From Nitriliruptoraceae bacterium (GTDB taxonomy: Bacteria; Actinomycetota; Nitriliruptoria; Nitriliruptorales; Nitriliruptoraceae), in the NCBI GenBank assembly GCA_003565155.1, contig PXDB01000079.1:32893-96892 (forward strand): 64,000 bases of DNA. Reading direction: 5' to 3'. The notes beneath the pieces are model-generated. The model worked only from the letters and a program-made list of their open reading frames with translations, did no database searches and was not told where the DNA came from. This document shows positions 34,566 through 43,505 of the stretch, one piece after another (position 1 is the first letter of the stretch; each line of letters begins with the position of its first letter). Made by a program: the position numbers and the translations under genes.

Positions 34566-35102
34566 GTGACCGCGAGCCACCGCCTGGACGAACGTCGTCG
34601 CCTGCGCGCCCTGGAGCGGCGGCGACGGCGAGGTGGCAGCGCGGGCGGTCCCGCGACGGGGCAACGCGCCCCCCGCGGCATCCGCGGCGGCGTCGCACGG
34701 CTCCGCAGCCGTGCGACCCGCGCGGCGCGCGGCGACCGCCCCCTGATCGTGGCGCTGCTCGGGATCCTCGCGCTGACCGCGGTGATCCTCTCCTCTCCCG
34801 TGGAGAGCTTCCTCGACGGCCGCGACCGCGTGGAACATCTCGAGGTGAAGGCCGCCGCCCTCGACGCGGAGAACACCCGGCTCGAGCAGCGTGTCAGCGA
34901 TCTCAAGAGCGACACCACGATCGAGCTGCTCGCCCGCGAGCAGCTGGGTCTGGTCCACCCGGGCGAGGTGCTCTACACCCTCAGCCCACCAGAGGTGGAG
35001 CGTCCGCTGATCTCCTCGCCCCGTACCCGAGAGTCGGACACCCAGCTCCCCTGGTACCGGCGTGCCTGGCAGGAGCTGCGCCAACGCCTGCCGGGCGGCT
35101 GA
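34566..35102 (+). CDS. Septum formation initiator FtsB/DivIC-like
   Basis: 178 residues. A basic, Arg-rich N-terminal region (about 1-55) precedes one membrane segment (LIVALLGILALTAVILSS, about 59-77). A coiled coil follows (DRVEHLEVKAAALDAENTRLEQRVSDLK), then a C-terminal extracellular tail. It matches bitopic division proteins that bridge FtsQ and FtsL at the septum. GTG 34566 with GAGGA upstream. The order eno-ftsB-S1 protein-DUF501-ppx is conserved. Confidence 0.88.
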   Translation: MTASHRLDERRRLRALERRRRRGGSAGGPATGQRAPRGIRGGVARLRSRATRAARGDRPLIVALLGILALTAVILSSPVESFLDGRDRVEHLEVKAAALDAENTRLEQRVSDLKSDTTIELLAREQLGLVHPGEVLYTLSPPEVERPLISSPRTRESDTQLPWYRRAWQELRQRLPGG

Positions 35103-35222
35103 GCGCGCACGCATGGGGCGGGCCACCCCGTCACCCGTGATGTTGCCGCAGCGCCGCCGACTCCGTACCGTTCCTACCGGCGGCGTCTCCTTGGTGCCGC
35201 CATCCGCGCGCCCGGCCGGCAG

Positions 35223-35699
35223 GTGGTCGGGACCCATCATCCCGCCGGTTCCATCGGCGCGGCAGACCGGATCGCCGGTGCGGGCGCGGGCACCCACCCG
35301 ATCCGCGAGGAGTTGATCGCACTGCAGGGATCGATCGTCAAGGGCAAGGTCGTCCGGCTCGAGGAGTACGGCGCGTTCGTCGAGGTGCAGACCGAGGACG
35401 GTGGCGCGGTCACCGGCCTGGTGCACGTCTCTGAGGTCGACGCCGATTTCGTCGAGAACATCTACGCCTACCTCGCCGAAGGCGACGAGGTGGACGTGAA
35501 GGTGCTCGATGTGAAGGAGGACGGCAAGGTCGACCTCTCCATCAAGCGGGCAGACCCCGACTGGCAGGACGAGGAGACCGTCAACCTCCGTTCCAAGCTG
35601 GACAAGGACTTCAACAAGCGGCTGCGTCGCTTCATGCACAAGTCCCAGATGATCCAGGGTGAGGCGCGCCGTCAGCGGCGTGGTCGCGTCGGTTCATGA
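35223..35699 (+). CDS. S1-domain RNA-binding protein (YabR/GSP13-like)
   Basis: 158 residues from GTG 35223. The S1 OB-fold (about 36-110) reads GSIVKGKVVRLEEYGAFVEV, GLVHVSEVDADFVEN, VKVLDVKEDGKVDLSIKRA, followed by a basic tail (NKRLRRFMHKS ... RRQRRGR). The first about 30 residues have no family match, so a later start such as TTG 35313 is possible. In Bacillus the related yabR follows divIC, the same pairing as here. Probable ribosome- or RNA-associated factor. The next gene overlaps its stop (ATGA). Confidence 0.8.
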   Translation: MVGTHHPAGSIGAADRIAGAGAGTHPIREELIALQGSIVKGKVVRLEEYGAFVEVQTEDGGAVTGLVHVSEVDADFVENIYAYLAEGDEVDVKVLDVKEDGKVDLSIKRADPDWQDEETVNLRSKLDKDFNKRLRRFMHKSQMIQGEARRQRRGRVGS

Positions 35700-36343
35700 C
35701 GCACGCTGACGGGGAGGATCCCCCCCTCCCTGTGGTGGACGCCCCCGGCGGCCGCGAGGCCGCCGCACGTACACCCCTCGAGGACGCCGTCCGGGTCGAC
35801 CCGGCGGCGTCCTACGTGCGTGCGGGCGCAGCACCGGCCGCCGACACGGCGGAACGGGCCGTGCTCTCGGCCCAGCTCGGCCGTCCCGCCCGTGGCGCAC
35901 CCGCGGTGGTCCACCGCTGCGGCTTCGGGTTGCCGACCGTCGCCCGGGTCCAGCCGCGGTTGGAGGACGGCACCCCCTTCCCCACGGTGTTCTGGCTGAC
36001 CTGTCCCGTGCTGCGTTCGCGGGTGGGGCGGCTGGAGGCCGACCACGCCATGGTCGGCCTCAACGACCGCTTGTCGCACGACCCGGTCCTCGCCGCCGAG
36101 TACGCCGCCGCTTCCACGCGCTACGTGGCCTTCCGCGACCGGCTGGATGGCCCGTTGCCCGGCGATCCGAGCGCAGGTGGCATGCCGCACCACATCAAGT
36201 GCCTCCACGTCCACGCTGCACATCACCTCGCGACCGGCGACAACCCGGTGGGCGCGTGGACGGTGGAGCACGCCACGCCGGCGCCGTGCGCCGGCCCGTG
36301 TGTCCCGGAGGACCTGCTCGGTGACGCCGACGACGCCGGGTGA
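35696..36343 (+). CDS. DUF501 family protein
   Basis: 215 residues, coupled by ATGA to the S1 gene. The DUF501 domain (about 55-205) shows GLPTVARVQPRLEDGTPFPT, FWLTCPVLR and HHIKCLHVHAAHHLATGDNPVG, with conserved Cys and His that could bind a metal. An acidic N-terminal extension of about 50 residues is not part of the family core. Function unknown; the gene persistently lies between ftsB and ppx in actinobacteria. Confidence 0.85.
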   Translation: MTHADGEDPPLPVVDAPGGREAAARTPLEDAVRVDPAASYVRAGAAPAADTAERAVLSAQLGRPARGAPAVVHRCGFGLPTVARVQPRLEDGTPFPTVFWLTCPVLRSRVGRLEADHAMVGLNDRLSHDPVLAAEYAAASTRYVAFRDRLDGPLPGDPSAGGMPHHIKCLHVHAAHHLATGDNPVGAWTVEHATPAPCAGPCVPEDLLGDADDAG

Positions 36344-36432
36344 CATGGTGCTTCCCCCGCGCCGGTCACGGCACGGTCGTGTCGTCCACGGCTTCGACAG
36401 GCCCGAACACGGCCTGACCAGGAGCGCCACTG

Positions 36433-37359
36433 ATGTCCGCCCCCCGCGCCGCCGTCGACGTCGGCTCGAACTCCGTCCGCCTGCTCGTACTCGACGGTGA
36501 CGGCACCCGCCTGACCCGCATCATGCGTATCACGCGGCTGGCTGCCGGCGTGGACGCCACGGGCCGTCTCGACGACGCGGCGCTGTCCCGAACCCTGGAG
36601 GCGATCGCCGGCTACCGGCAGGTGTGGCAGGAGCACGGCGTCACCGATCAGGTCCGCATCGCCGCGACCTCGGCGGTTCGGGACGCCACCGACCGGGACC
36701 GTTTCTTCGACGGTGTGCTGGACGCCACCGGCGTGCGCGCGCAGGTCATCTCCGGCGCGGAGGAAGCCGCCCTCGCCTTCGCCGGCGCCGTGGGAGCGGT
36801 GGACGTGCCCCGGCCCACCGCGGTGCTCGACATCGGTGGGGGTTCAACGGAACTGATCGTCGGTGACACGGCCGGACAGGTCGCGGCGGCGGTGTCGATG
36901 CAGCTCGGCTGCGTCCGCGTCGCCGAGCGTCACCTCTCCCAGGACCCGCCGAGCGCCGCCGAGCTGCTGGCGGCCCGCGAGCTGATCGACGCCCGCCTCG
37001 ACGATGGGGTCGCCGCGCTGGACCGCGACGGTGGCGTGCTGTCGACCGCGCAGGCGCTGGTGGCGGTCGCCGGTACGGCCACCACCCTCGGCGCGCTGCA
37101 CCTCGGGCTGGACAGCTACGACGAGGACCGCATCCACGGGACGCGGGTGCCGGCCGACGCGCTGCAGGAGCTGACCGCGCGGCTCGCGGCGATGACCGCG
37201 GCGGAGCGGGCCCAGCTCGGCCCCGTCCAGCCGGGCCGGGAGGACGTGATCCACGGTGGGGCGCTGGTGCTGCAGGCTGCGTTGGCGCGTACCGGGCTGG
37301 GTGAGGTCGTGATCAGCGAGGCTGACGGGCTGGACGGGCTCGCGGCGTCGCTCAGCTGA
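36433..37359 (+). CDS. ppx: Exopolyphosphatase/pppGpp phosphohydrolase
   Basis: 308 residues, the short two-domain actinobacterial form. ASKHA-fold phosphate loops: AAVDVGSNSVRLLVLD at the N-terminus and LDIGGGSTELIVGD (about 133). The catalytic Glu lies in SGAEEAALAF. It hydrolyses polyphosphate or (p)ppGpp tails. ATG 36433 follows AGGAG. Its stop overlaps that of the convergent MFS gene by 8 bp. Confidence 0.9.
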   Translation: MSAPRAAVDVGSNSVRLLVLDGDGTRLTRIMRITRLAAGVDATGRLDDAALSRTLEAIAGYRQVWQEHGVTDQVRIAATSAVRDATDRDRFFDGVLDATGVRAQVISGAEEAALAFAGAVGAVDVPRPTAVLDIGGGSTELIVGDTAGQVAAAVSMQLGCVRVAERHLSQDPPSAAELLAARELIDARLDDGVAALDRDGGVLSTAQALVAVAGTATTLGALHLGLDSYDEDRIHGTRVPADALQELTARLAAMTAAERAQLGPVQPGREDVIHGGALVLQAALARTGLGEVVISEADGLDGLAASLS

Positions 37360-38638
37360 GTGGGGCCGCCTGCGCGAGCGTCGCGACGTCGGTGCCTTCC
37401 TCGGACATCTCGCCGGCCTGCTGTTCCCGCGGCTGGTCCGGATCGAGCGCCCGGTCGGTGATGGGGCGGTGCAGCAGCAGCACGGCCACGACCTGCACCA
37501 GCACCGCCGCTGCGAAGGTCAGCTGCAGGCTGGTCGCCGAGGCGAGCAGCCCGCCGAGCAGCGCACCCACCGGCATCGCACCCATGCCGACCAGGCGGAA
37601 GGTGGCGTTGACCCGTCCGAGCACCGCACCCGGGACGATCCGCTGACGGCTCGACACCGACACGACGTTCGAGGCCACCGAGCCGGCACCGAGCACCAGG
37701 GCGACCAGGACGATGGGGGCGAGCGCGGCGGTCATCAGGGGGACCAGCATCGCCGCGCTGCACAGCAACACGCCACCGAGCAGGGTGCGTCGGGCACCGA
37801 GGTGACGCTCCGCGGGTGCTGCCACCAGCGAGCCGGCCACGCTGCCGACGGCCAGCACGGCCGCCAGACCACCGTAGGCCGCTGCCGGCAGGCCCATGGG
37901 CGCGTCGTCTCCCACCACGAACAGCACGAACACCCCGAAGTAGGCCGCGTTGGCGAGGTTCAGGGCGCCGCCGAGCAGGGCGATGGCCTTCAGGGTCGGG
38001 TTGGCGAACAGGTGGCGCCCCCCTTCGCGGATGTCCGCACGCAGCCGGGCCGGCGGCCGTGGCGCCGGGGTGTAGGCCGAGGGCAGGCCGAGCAGGAGCG
38101 CGGCGGTGGCCAGGTAGAGGGCGGCGGGGGTGAGCAGCACCGCCGCGCCCGCGACCCCGACGAGCACGCCGGCCAGGGGCGCCCCGGCGAAGTTGCGGAG
38201 CACGGTCTGCACCCCGATCAGCCGTCCGTTGGCGGCGCCGAGCTGCTCGCGACCGACGACGTCGGGCAGCAGGGACTGGCTGGTGGTGTCGAACAACACC
38301 TCGCAGCACCCGAGCAGCACCACGGCGAGGTAGAGCAGCGGAAGGCTGAGCTGGCCCAGCAGGGCGGCCGTTCCCACCACCACCAGCACCAGCGCGCGGG
38401 CGCCGGCCGCACCGACCAGCAGCCGGCGTCGCGCGCGGCGGTCGGCCAGGGCACCGGCGGTCAGGGCGAACAGCAGCCAGGGCAGGGTGAAGGCCGCCTG
38501 CACCCCGCCGATCAGTGCCGGCTCCCGGGTCAGCTCCAGCGCGAGCAGGGGCGCGCCCACCAGCACGAGCCCGTCAGCGAGGTTGGAGGTCGTCGCGGCG
38601 GCGAGCAACCGGTGGAAGGGGCGGGGGAGGGGTGTCAT
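37352..38638 (-). CDS. MFS transporter (enterobactin-exporter/MFS_3-like)
   Basis: 428 residues with 12 predicted helices. Motif GALADRRARRRLLVG lies between helices 2 and 3, and QSLLPDVVGREQLGAANG, typical of the MFS_3/TetV-type branch, follows helix 4. The C-terminal tail is acidic. A drug or metabolite exporter is likely; the substrate is unknown. ATG 38638 is used; the open frame extends 1.4 kb further, antisense to other genes, with no support. The divergent regulator and the three palindromes between them suggest control by that regulator. Confidence 0.82.
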   Translation of the reverse strand: MTPLPRPFHRLLAAATTSNLADGLVLVGAPLLALELTREPALIGGVQAAFTLPWLLFALTAGALADRRARRRLLVGAAGARALVLVVVGTAALLGQLSLPLLYLAVVLLGCCEVLFDTTSQSLLPDVVGREQLGAANGRLIGVQTVLRNFAGAPLAGVLVGVAGAAVLLTPAALYLATAALLLGLPSAYTPAPRPPARLRADIREGGRHLFANPTLKAIALLGGALNLANAAYFGVFVLFVVGDDAPMGLPAAAYGGLAAVLAVGSVAGSLVAAPAERHLGARRTLLGGVLLCSAAMLVPLMTAALAPIVLVALVLGAGSVASNVVSVSSRQRIVPGAVLGRVNATFRLVGMGAMPVGALLGGLLASATSLQLTFAAAVLVQVVAVLLLHRPITDRALDPDQPREQQAGEMSEEGTDVATLAQAAPLS

Positions 38639-38662
38639 GGTGCCACCTCGGTGTAGGTTTCT

Positions 38663-38729
38663 GCAGAGGAAGTTCTGCGGTCTCTCGGGATCATAAACTG
38701 CAAAGGAACTTCTGCAAAGATATCTCTGC
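38663..38729. promoter_or_regulatory. Three-site operator between MFS and regulator
   Basis: Three related 16-bp imperfect palindromes occur: GCAGAGGAAGTTCTGC (38663-38678), GCAAAGGAACTTCTGC (38700-38715) and GCAAAGATATCTCTGC (38714-38729). Consensus GCARAGNNANNTYTGC. Sites two and three overlap by two bases, so their centres are 14 bp apart; site one is centred 37 bp before site two. The region is AT-rich relative to surroundings and lies wholly between the divergent start codons. Confidence 0.7.
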
Positions 38730-38749
38730 GAACGGTGGCAGGAGCGGAC

Positions 38750-39454
38750 ATGTCGAGCGAGGCGCGCGCGGACGCGACGGACGCCGAGACAGCGGCCCCA
38801 GCAGCCGAACCCGATCCACGGCCGCCGCAGCCGATGGCGGTGGATGCCGCGGCGCTGAAGGCCCTGGCCCACCCGCTGCGGCTGCGGATGTACGACCTGC
38901 TCGCCGACGGTGGCCCCGCCACCGCCTCGCAGCTCGCGCAACAGGTGGGCGAGAGCAGCGGCACGACCAGCTACCACCTGCGCGTCCTGGCGAGCCACGG
39001 CTTCATCGAGGACGCCCCCGACCGCGGCAACCGTCGGGAGCGCTGGTGGCGGACCCGCCCCGGGGGCTACACCCTCCAGGGCAGCACGCTCCTCGACGAC
39101 CCGTCCAACGACCCCGCGCTGGAGGTGATCGCGGACCGCGCCTGGCGTACCAGTGCCACGCAGCTGCGGACCTGGTTCGCCTCGGCGACCCGGTGGGACG
39201 CGCGGTGGCTGGACGCGACCGCCAACGCCACCATGCGAATCCAGGCGACGCCGGAGCAGCTGGCGGCACTTCGCGACGAGGTGTGGGAGGTGCTGGAGCG
39301 CCACCGTGTGCGGCTGACGACGGCGGATGCTGCCGAGGAGGCCGCCGCAGGAGGGACGGCGCACGTCACCGACGGGGCCACCGACGACGCCCGCCGGGTC
39401 GTGGTGCAGTTCCACGCCTTCCCCCTCGGCGAACCACCGGAGGCGTCCCCGTGA
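38750..39454 (+). CDS. ArsR-like winged-helix regulator
   Basis: 234 residues. The HTH domain (about 29-100) reads ALKALAHPLRLRMYDLLADGGPATASQLAQQ, then SSGTTSYHLRVLASHGFIE and a wing with RGNRRERWWRTRPGGYT. This is the helix_turn_helix_5/ArsR-like type often paired with MFS exporters; no metal-site Cys or His is evident. The C-terminal half is unassigned and may bind the ligand. ATG 38750 is chosen over GTG 38735 because AGGAG precedes it. The next gene overlaps its stop (GTGA). Confidence 0.85.
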   Translation: MSSEARADATDAETAAPAAEPDPRPPQPMAVDAAALKALAHPLRLRMYDLLADGGPATASQLAQQVGESSGTTSYHLRVLASHGFIEDAPDRGNRRERWWRTRPGGYTLQGSTLLDDPSNDPALEVIADRAWRTSATQLRTWFASATRWDARWLDATANATMRIQATPEQLAALRDEVWEVLERHRVRLTTADAAEEAAAGGTAHVTDGATDDARRVVVQFHAFPLGEPPEASP

Positions 39455-40956
39455 CGAGCACGCCCCACGAGCACGACCACCGGCACGGTGCACCGCGCGC
39501 CCCCGACCTCGAACCGACCCTCTTCTGGCGCCGTCTCGAGCGCGCCCTGTCCGAGGTGGACCCGTCGCGACGGATCCCGCCACCGGGCGCCCGGGCCGGC
39601 GCGGTGCTCGTCCTGATCGAGGAGGCCGCGGACGGCCTGCGCGTGGTCCTGACCCGCCGCCGCCGCGACCTGCGATCCCACCCGGGGCAGTTGTCCTTCC
39701 CGGGTGGGCGTCTCGATGGGGGTGAGAGCGTCGAGGAGGCCGCCCTGCGTGAGGCCACCGAGGAGGTCGGGCTCCGTGCGGACAGCGTCGAGGTGGTGGG
39801 CACCGGACCGGTGTTCTACATCCCGCCCTCGCGCTTCTGGGTCGCACCCGTCCTCGCACGCTGGCGCCACCCGCACCCCCTGGATGAGAACCCCTGGGAG
39901 GTGGACGCGATCCTGCGGGTCCCCCTGGCGCGGCTGGTGGATCCCGCTGCCTGGCGGCACGCGCCCCTGTCACTCGAGGGCTCGACGTGGGCGTGGCAGC
40001 TCGACGAGGACCTGTTGTGGGGTGCCACGGCGGTGGTGCTGGCCGTCCTGCTCGACACCGCACTGCCGGGATGGCACGGCGGGCGTGACCCGCACGAGCT
40101 CGGCCCCGAGCGCGAGGTGCGACCCTGGGAGCAGGTCCCCGCCCTCACCCGCCGACCACGGTTGTCGGGCGAGCTCCCGAGCCTGCCGCAGGACCTCGTC
40201 CCCCACGTCACCACGTCCCAGCTGCGTTCGGTGCGCAGCTGGCTCCGGCGGCACGGGGTCGGCGAGCTCGCCCTGGCCGAGCAGGTAGGTAGGGCCCTGG
40301 TCAACGCCGCCCGACGGCTGCACGACGGCGGGCTCGACGGCGTGCCGGTGACGGTGCTGGCCGGTCCCTCCAGCAACGGTGCCGGCGGACTCGCCGCCGC
40401 ACGGCTGCTGGTCAGCGCGGGAGCGCGGCCCCGGGTCCTGCTGGCCGGCTCCCCGCGGTTCCCGGCGCAGGTGGAGCTCCTGCGTGCCGGTGGGGTGGCG
40501 GTGGCCGTCCTCGACGACACCCCCGCCGGGCCTGCGCTCCCGGAGGGGCCCGGCGCGCTGTTGCTCGACACCCTGCTCGGCGTCGGCAGCAGCCCCCCGC
40601 TGACCGACACCCCGCGCGCCGCCGTCCGCTGGCTCCGCCGCCACGACGTGCCGGTGGTCGCCGCGGAGCTTCCGAGCGGGTTGGACCCGGCGACGGGGCT
40701 GCGGGGACCCTGTGTCACCGCCGATGTCACCGTCGCGCTCGGTCTGCCGCTCCTCGGCCTGCAAGAGACCATCACCCACGCCTTCGTGGGGGACCTCTAC
40801 CTCGCCGACATCGGTATCCCCCCTGCCGCCTGGGCCGACGCCGGCGTGGACGTGACCGCGGTGGCGCCCTTCTCCTCCGGCTCGCTGGTGCGACTGTGCA
40901 CCGGGCAGCGGGCCAGCGACGCCGGCACACCGGACCAGGCGGTGCCGGGCGCCTGA
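39451..40956 (+). CDS. Nudix hydrolase fused to NAD(P)HX-epimerase-like domain
   Basis: 501 residues, coupled by GTGA to the regulator. N-terminal Nudix domain (about 45-205): HPGQLSFPGGRLDGGES followed by REATEEVG completes the Nudix box, and the SFPGG context resembles CoA pyrophosphatases. C-terminal YjeF_N/NnrE-like domain (about 255-480): VTVLAGPSSNGAGGLAAAR, LLLDTLLGVG, AAELPSGLDPATG, VTADVTVALGLPLLGLQ. The usual GNNGGDG motif reads PSSNGAGG, losing the Asp; the Asp in DTLLG and in SGLD are kept. The second domain may therefore be weak or non-catalytic. Both activities would be metabolite repair of nucleotide cofactors. Confidence 0.82.
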   Translation: MTSTPHEHDHRHGAPRAPDLEPTLFWRRLERALSEVDPSRRIPPPGARAGAVLVLIEEAADGLRVVLTRRRRDLRSHPGQLSFPGGRLDGGESVEEAALREATEEVGLRADSVEVVGTGPVFYIPPSRFWVAPVLARWRHPHPLDENPWEVDAILRVPLARLVDPAAWRHAPLSLEGSTWAWQLDEDLLWGATAVVLAVLLDTALPGWHGGRDPHELGPEREVRPWEQVPALTRRPRLSGELPSLPQDLVPHVTTSQLRSVRSWLRRHGVGELALAEQVGRALVNAARRLHDGGLDGVPVTVLAGPSSNGAGGLAAARLLVSAGARPRVLLAGSPRFPAQVELLRAGGVAVAVLDDTPAGPALPEGPGALLLDTLLGVGSSPPLTDTPRAAVRWLRRHDVPVVAAELPSGLDPATGLRGPCVTADVTVALGLPLLGLQETITHAFVGDLYLADIGIPPAAWADAGVDVTAVAPFSSGSLVRLCTGQRASDAGTPDQAVPGA

Positions 40957-40984
40957 CGCCTGCCGGCGCACCCTGGTACCCCGG

Positions 40985-41070
40985 TGCGGGTGGTGGGGTT
41001 CGAACCCACACGGGCCTCGCGGCCCCAAGGGTTTTAAGCCCTCTGCGTCTGCCAACTCCGCCACACCCGC
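40985..41070 (-). tRNA. tRNA-Leu (anticodon TAA)
   Basis: 86 nt on the minus strand. Acceptor stem GCGGGTG/CACCCGC, D-arm, anticodon stem-loop GAGGG-CTTAAAA-CCCTT (anticodon TAA), a class II long variable arm (GGGCC GCGA GGCCC) and T-arm GTGGG-TTCGAAC-CCCAC. Discriminator A; CCA is not fully encoded (CCG follows). Confidence 0.95.
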
Positions 41071-41215
41071 GTCTTCGGCAGGGTAGGCGTTGCCGGCCGC
41101 CCGGGGCCGCCCGGGGCCGCCCGGGGTGATCGGTGGCCACCGCACCGCCGGACACGGCACCCTGTCCGCCTGTCCGCCCGTCGGGCGACCGGCTACCGAC
41201 TCCGAGGAGCGCACC

Positions 41216-42181
41216 GTGACCACCGTCCTGGTCGAGACGACCCAGCACCGCGTCGACGTCACCGGTGCCGACCGCGTCCGTTACCTCGAGGACGTGACCT
41301 CGCAAGCCCTGCTGGACGTGCCGGTGACCCATGTCCGCAGCGCCCTGGTCCTGGACACCCACGGCACCCCTGCCGCCATGTTCGACGTCGTGGTCCTCGG
41401 TGACCGGCTCACCCTGCTGGCCCCCGACGCCGAGGTGGCGCGCTACCTCGTCGAGGTGCTCGGCGGGCGCACCTTCCTGCTCGACGCGGCCTTCGCGCTC
41501 CGCGAGACCGCGGCGCTGGCGGTCCGGGGGCCACAGGCCGACGCCGTGGTCGCCGCGGCCGGGTTGACGGTGGTCGCGGGACGGTGCCGCCTCGCGGGTG
41601 ACCTCCTGGTGGTCAGCCGCCCGGACGGGGTGGATCTCTTCGGTCCGGAGTCGGCCCGCCTGGACGCCGCAGCGGCCCTGCGTGCTGCCGGTGGCGTGGA
41701 CGGTGACACCACCGACCTCGAGGACCTGCGCATCGCCCGGGGCGAGCCGGCCTGGGGCCGTGAGGTCGTGGCACCCCACCTCCCCGAGGAGATCGGGCTG
41801 CTGCCCAGCCACGTCCACCTCGCCAAGGGCTGTTACCCCGGCCAGGAGGCCGTGGCCCGCATGTGGATGCTCGGCCGGCCACGGCGTCGGCTGGCGGCGG
41901 TGCGGGTCTTCGGTGACATCACCGCCGGCTGGCGTACCGGATCGGGCCGACGGCAGGTCGAGGTGACCAGCGTGACCTCCGACGGCGGGAGGGCGCTGGC
42001 CTTCGTGCCGGCTGATGCTGCGGTGGGTGCGGCCTTCGGTGACGGCGTCGACGGGGCCGGGGACCCGGCGGATGCGGGAGGAGGTGCCCGCATCGAGGTG
42101 GAGCGGCTCGTGGGGGCCGACCCGAACCCGCCCGGTCACGACCCGGCGATCGCGCGGCGCCGAGACCGCCCCCGCGGCTGA
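41216..42181 (+). CDS. ygfZ: YgfZ/GcvT-like folate-binding Fe-S maturation protein
   Basis: 321 residues. YgfZ supports assembly or repair of certain iron-sulfur enzymes with tetrahydrofolate. The signature KGCYPGQEAVARM (about 203-215) with the conserved Cys is intact, and the N-terminal segment VTGADRVRYLEDVTSQ matches the GcvT-like fold. GTG 41216 is preceded by GAGGAG. It converges on bcp with 16 bp between stops. Confidence 0.88.
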   Translation: MTTVLVETTQHRVDVTGADRVRYLEDVTSQALLDVPVTHVRSALVLDTHGTPAAMFDVVVLGDRLTLLAPDAEVARYLVEVLGGRTFLLDAAFALRETAALAVRGPQADAVVAAAGLTVVAGRCRLAGDLLVVSRPDGVDLFGPESARLDAAAALRAAGGVDGDTTDLEDLRIARGEPAWGREVVAPHLPEEIGLLPSHVHLAKGCYPGQEAVARMWMLGRPRRRLAAVRVFGDITAGWRTGSGRRQVEVTSVTSDGGRALAFVPADAAVGAAFGDGVDGAGDPADAGGGARIEVERLVGADPNPPGHDPAIARRRDRPRG

Positions 42182-42197
42182 CCGTCTGCCGTCCGGT

Positions 42198-42659
42198 TCA
42201 CAGCGCGGCGATGGCCTTCAGCACCGCGTCCGCGTGCTTCTTGGGCTGGATCTTCGGCCACGCGGCGGCGACCCTGCCCTCGGCGTCGACCAGGACCGAG
42301 GAGCGGATCACGCCCTCGTACTCCTTGCCGTACATGCTCTTGGTGCCCCAGGCGCCGTAGGTGCGGATCACCTCGGTGTCGGGGTCGGCGAGCAGGCGGT
42401 GCGGCAGATCGTGCTTCGCTGCGAAGCGCGCGTGGCTGTCGACGGGGTCGGGGGAGATGCCGAGCACCGCGGCGCCGGCCGCCTCGAACTCGCTCCACTG
42501 GTCGCGGATGCCGCAGGCCTGGGTCGTGCAGCCCGAGGTGTCGTCGCGGGGGTAGAAGTACACCAGCACCGGCTGCCCCTGGAGCGCGGACAACCGGACC
42601 TCTTCGCCGTCCTGGTCGGGGAGGGAGAAGTCCGGGGCCTGGCTGCCGATCTCGAGCAT
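42198..42659 (-). CDS. bcp: Thiol peroxidase BCP/PrxQ
   Basis: 153 residues. PrxQ-type peroxiredoxin reducing hydroperoxides. YFYPRDDTSGCTTQACG carries the peroxidatic Cys44 and the resolving Cys49 (C-x4-C), and the catalytic Arg lies further on. ATG 42659 has GGAGG upstream on the minus strand. It is divergent from ppa. Confidence 0.93.
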   Translation of the reverse strand: MLEIGSQAPDFSLPDQDGEEVRLSALQGQPVLVYFYPRDDTSGCTTQACGIRDQWSEFEAAGAAVLGISPDPVDSHARFAAKHDLPHRLLADPDTEVIRTYGAWGTKSMYGKEYEGVIRSSVLVDAEGRVAAAWPKIQPKKHADAVLKAIAAL

Positions 42660-42835
42660 GATGATCCTCCGTGCGTGTCGGGTCTCGGGTGCGCCGGATC
42701 GAGGGCGCCACCGGCACTTCGTAGCAGGCCCGCGGTGGATGGCGTGCGCGGGTGCGCCCGGCGTCGACCCACTAGGGTCCCGCCCGCAACGGTACGACGA
42801 GCGTCCGGCGCACACGGACGCGGAAGGTGTGGTGG

Positions 42836-43345
42836 ATGGACGAGAACATCGAGGTCTTCATCGAGGTACCGATGGGGTCCCGCAACAAGTACGAGTGGGA
42901 CTTCCGACGGCAGTGCTTCGTGCTCGACCGCATGCTGTTCACCGCCGTGCGCTACCCGGGGGACTACGGCTTCATCCCTGAGACCCTGGCCCTCGACGGT
43001 GACCATCTCGACGTGATGGTGATCCTCGGTGAGCCCTCCTTCCCCGGTTGCACCGTCAAGGCGCGCGTGCTCGGCATGCTGGACATGAGCGACGACAAGG
43101 GGCCTGACGAGAAGATCCTCACGGTGGCCGATCACGATCCGCGCTGGCAGAACCTCCGCTTCCTCGGTGACGTGCCGCGCCACCTGCTGGACGAGATCGC
43201 CCACTTCTTCGGCATCTACAAGGACCTCGAGCAGAAGCTCGTCGAGGTGCGTGGGTGGGAGAACCGAGAGAAGGCCCTGCAGGTCATCGAGGAGGCCCGG
43301 GACCGCTACGAGGGCCCGGAGGAGACGGTGGGCTACCCGCTGTGA
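42836..43345 (+). CDS. ppa: Inorganic pyrophosphatase
   Basis: 169 residues, family I PPase. It hydrolyses pyrophosphate released by biosynthesis. Motifs: EVPMGSRNKYEWD, RYPGDYGFIPETL, DGDHLDVMVI (metal Asps) and ADHDPRW. ATG 42836 is favoured over GTG 42827, with GGAAGG eight bases upstream. A TAGGGT -10-like hexamer is at 42773. It stands 160 bp before the RsiG-like gene. Confidence 0.95.
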   Translation: MDENIEVFIEVPMGSRNKYEWDFRRQCFVLDRMLFTAVRYPGDYGFIPETLALDGDHLDVMVILGEPSFPGCTVKARVLGMLDMSDDKGPDEKILTVADHDPRWQNLRFLGDVPRHLLDEIAHFFGIYKDLEQKLVEVRGWENREKALQVIEEARDRYEGPEETVGYPL

Positions 43346-43505
43346 CCGTGACCGGCCGTGACCGGCCCGGGAGCGACATGCAGGCACCGTCGTGGTCCTC
43401 CCGGCGGTAGGGGTCTGTCGGTGACCGCCGGACCGGCGGCCGGTATGGTACGAAGCCGGACGGGTCACCCTGGGATCCGCACCGTGTACCGTCGGGAGGT
43501 CCCCG

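Noticed and set aside
37352..40063. A 903-codon open frame on the minus strand
   Set aside because: Only the last 428 codons look like an MFS transporter; the rest is antisense to the regulator and Nudix genes and has Arg/Pro-rich shadow composition.
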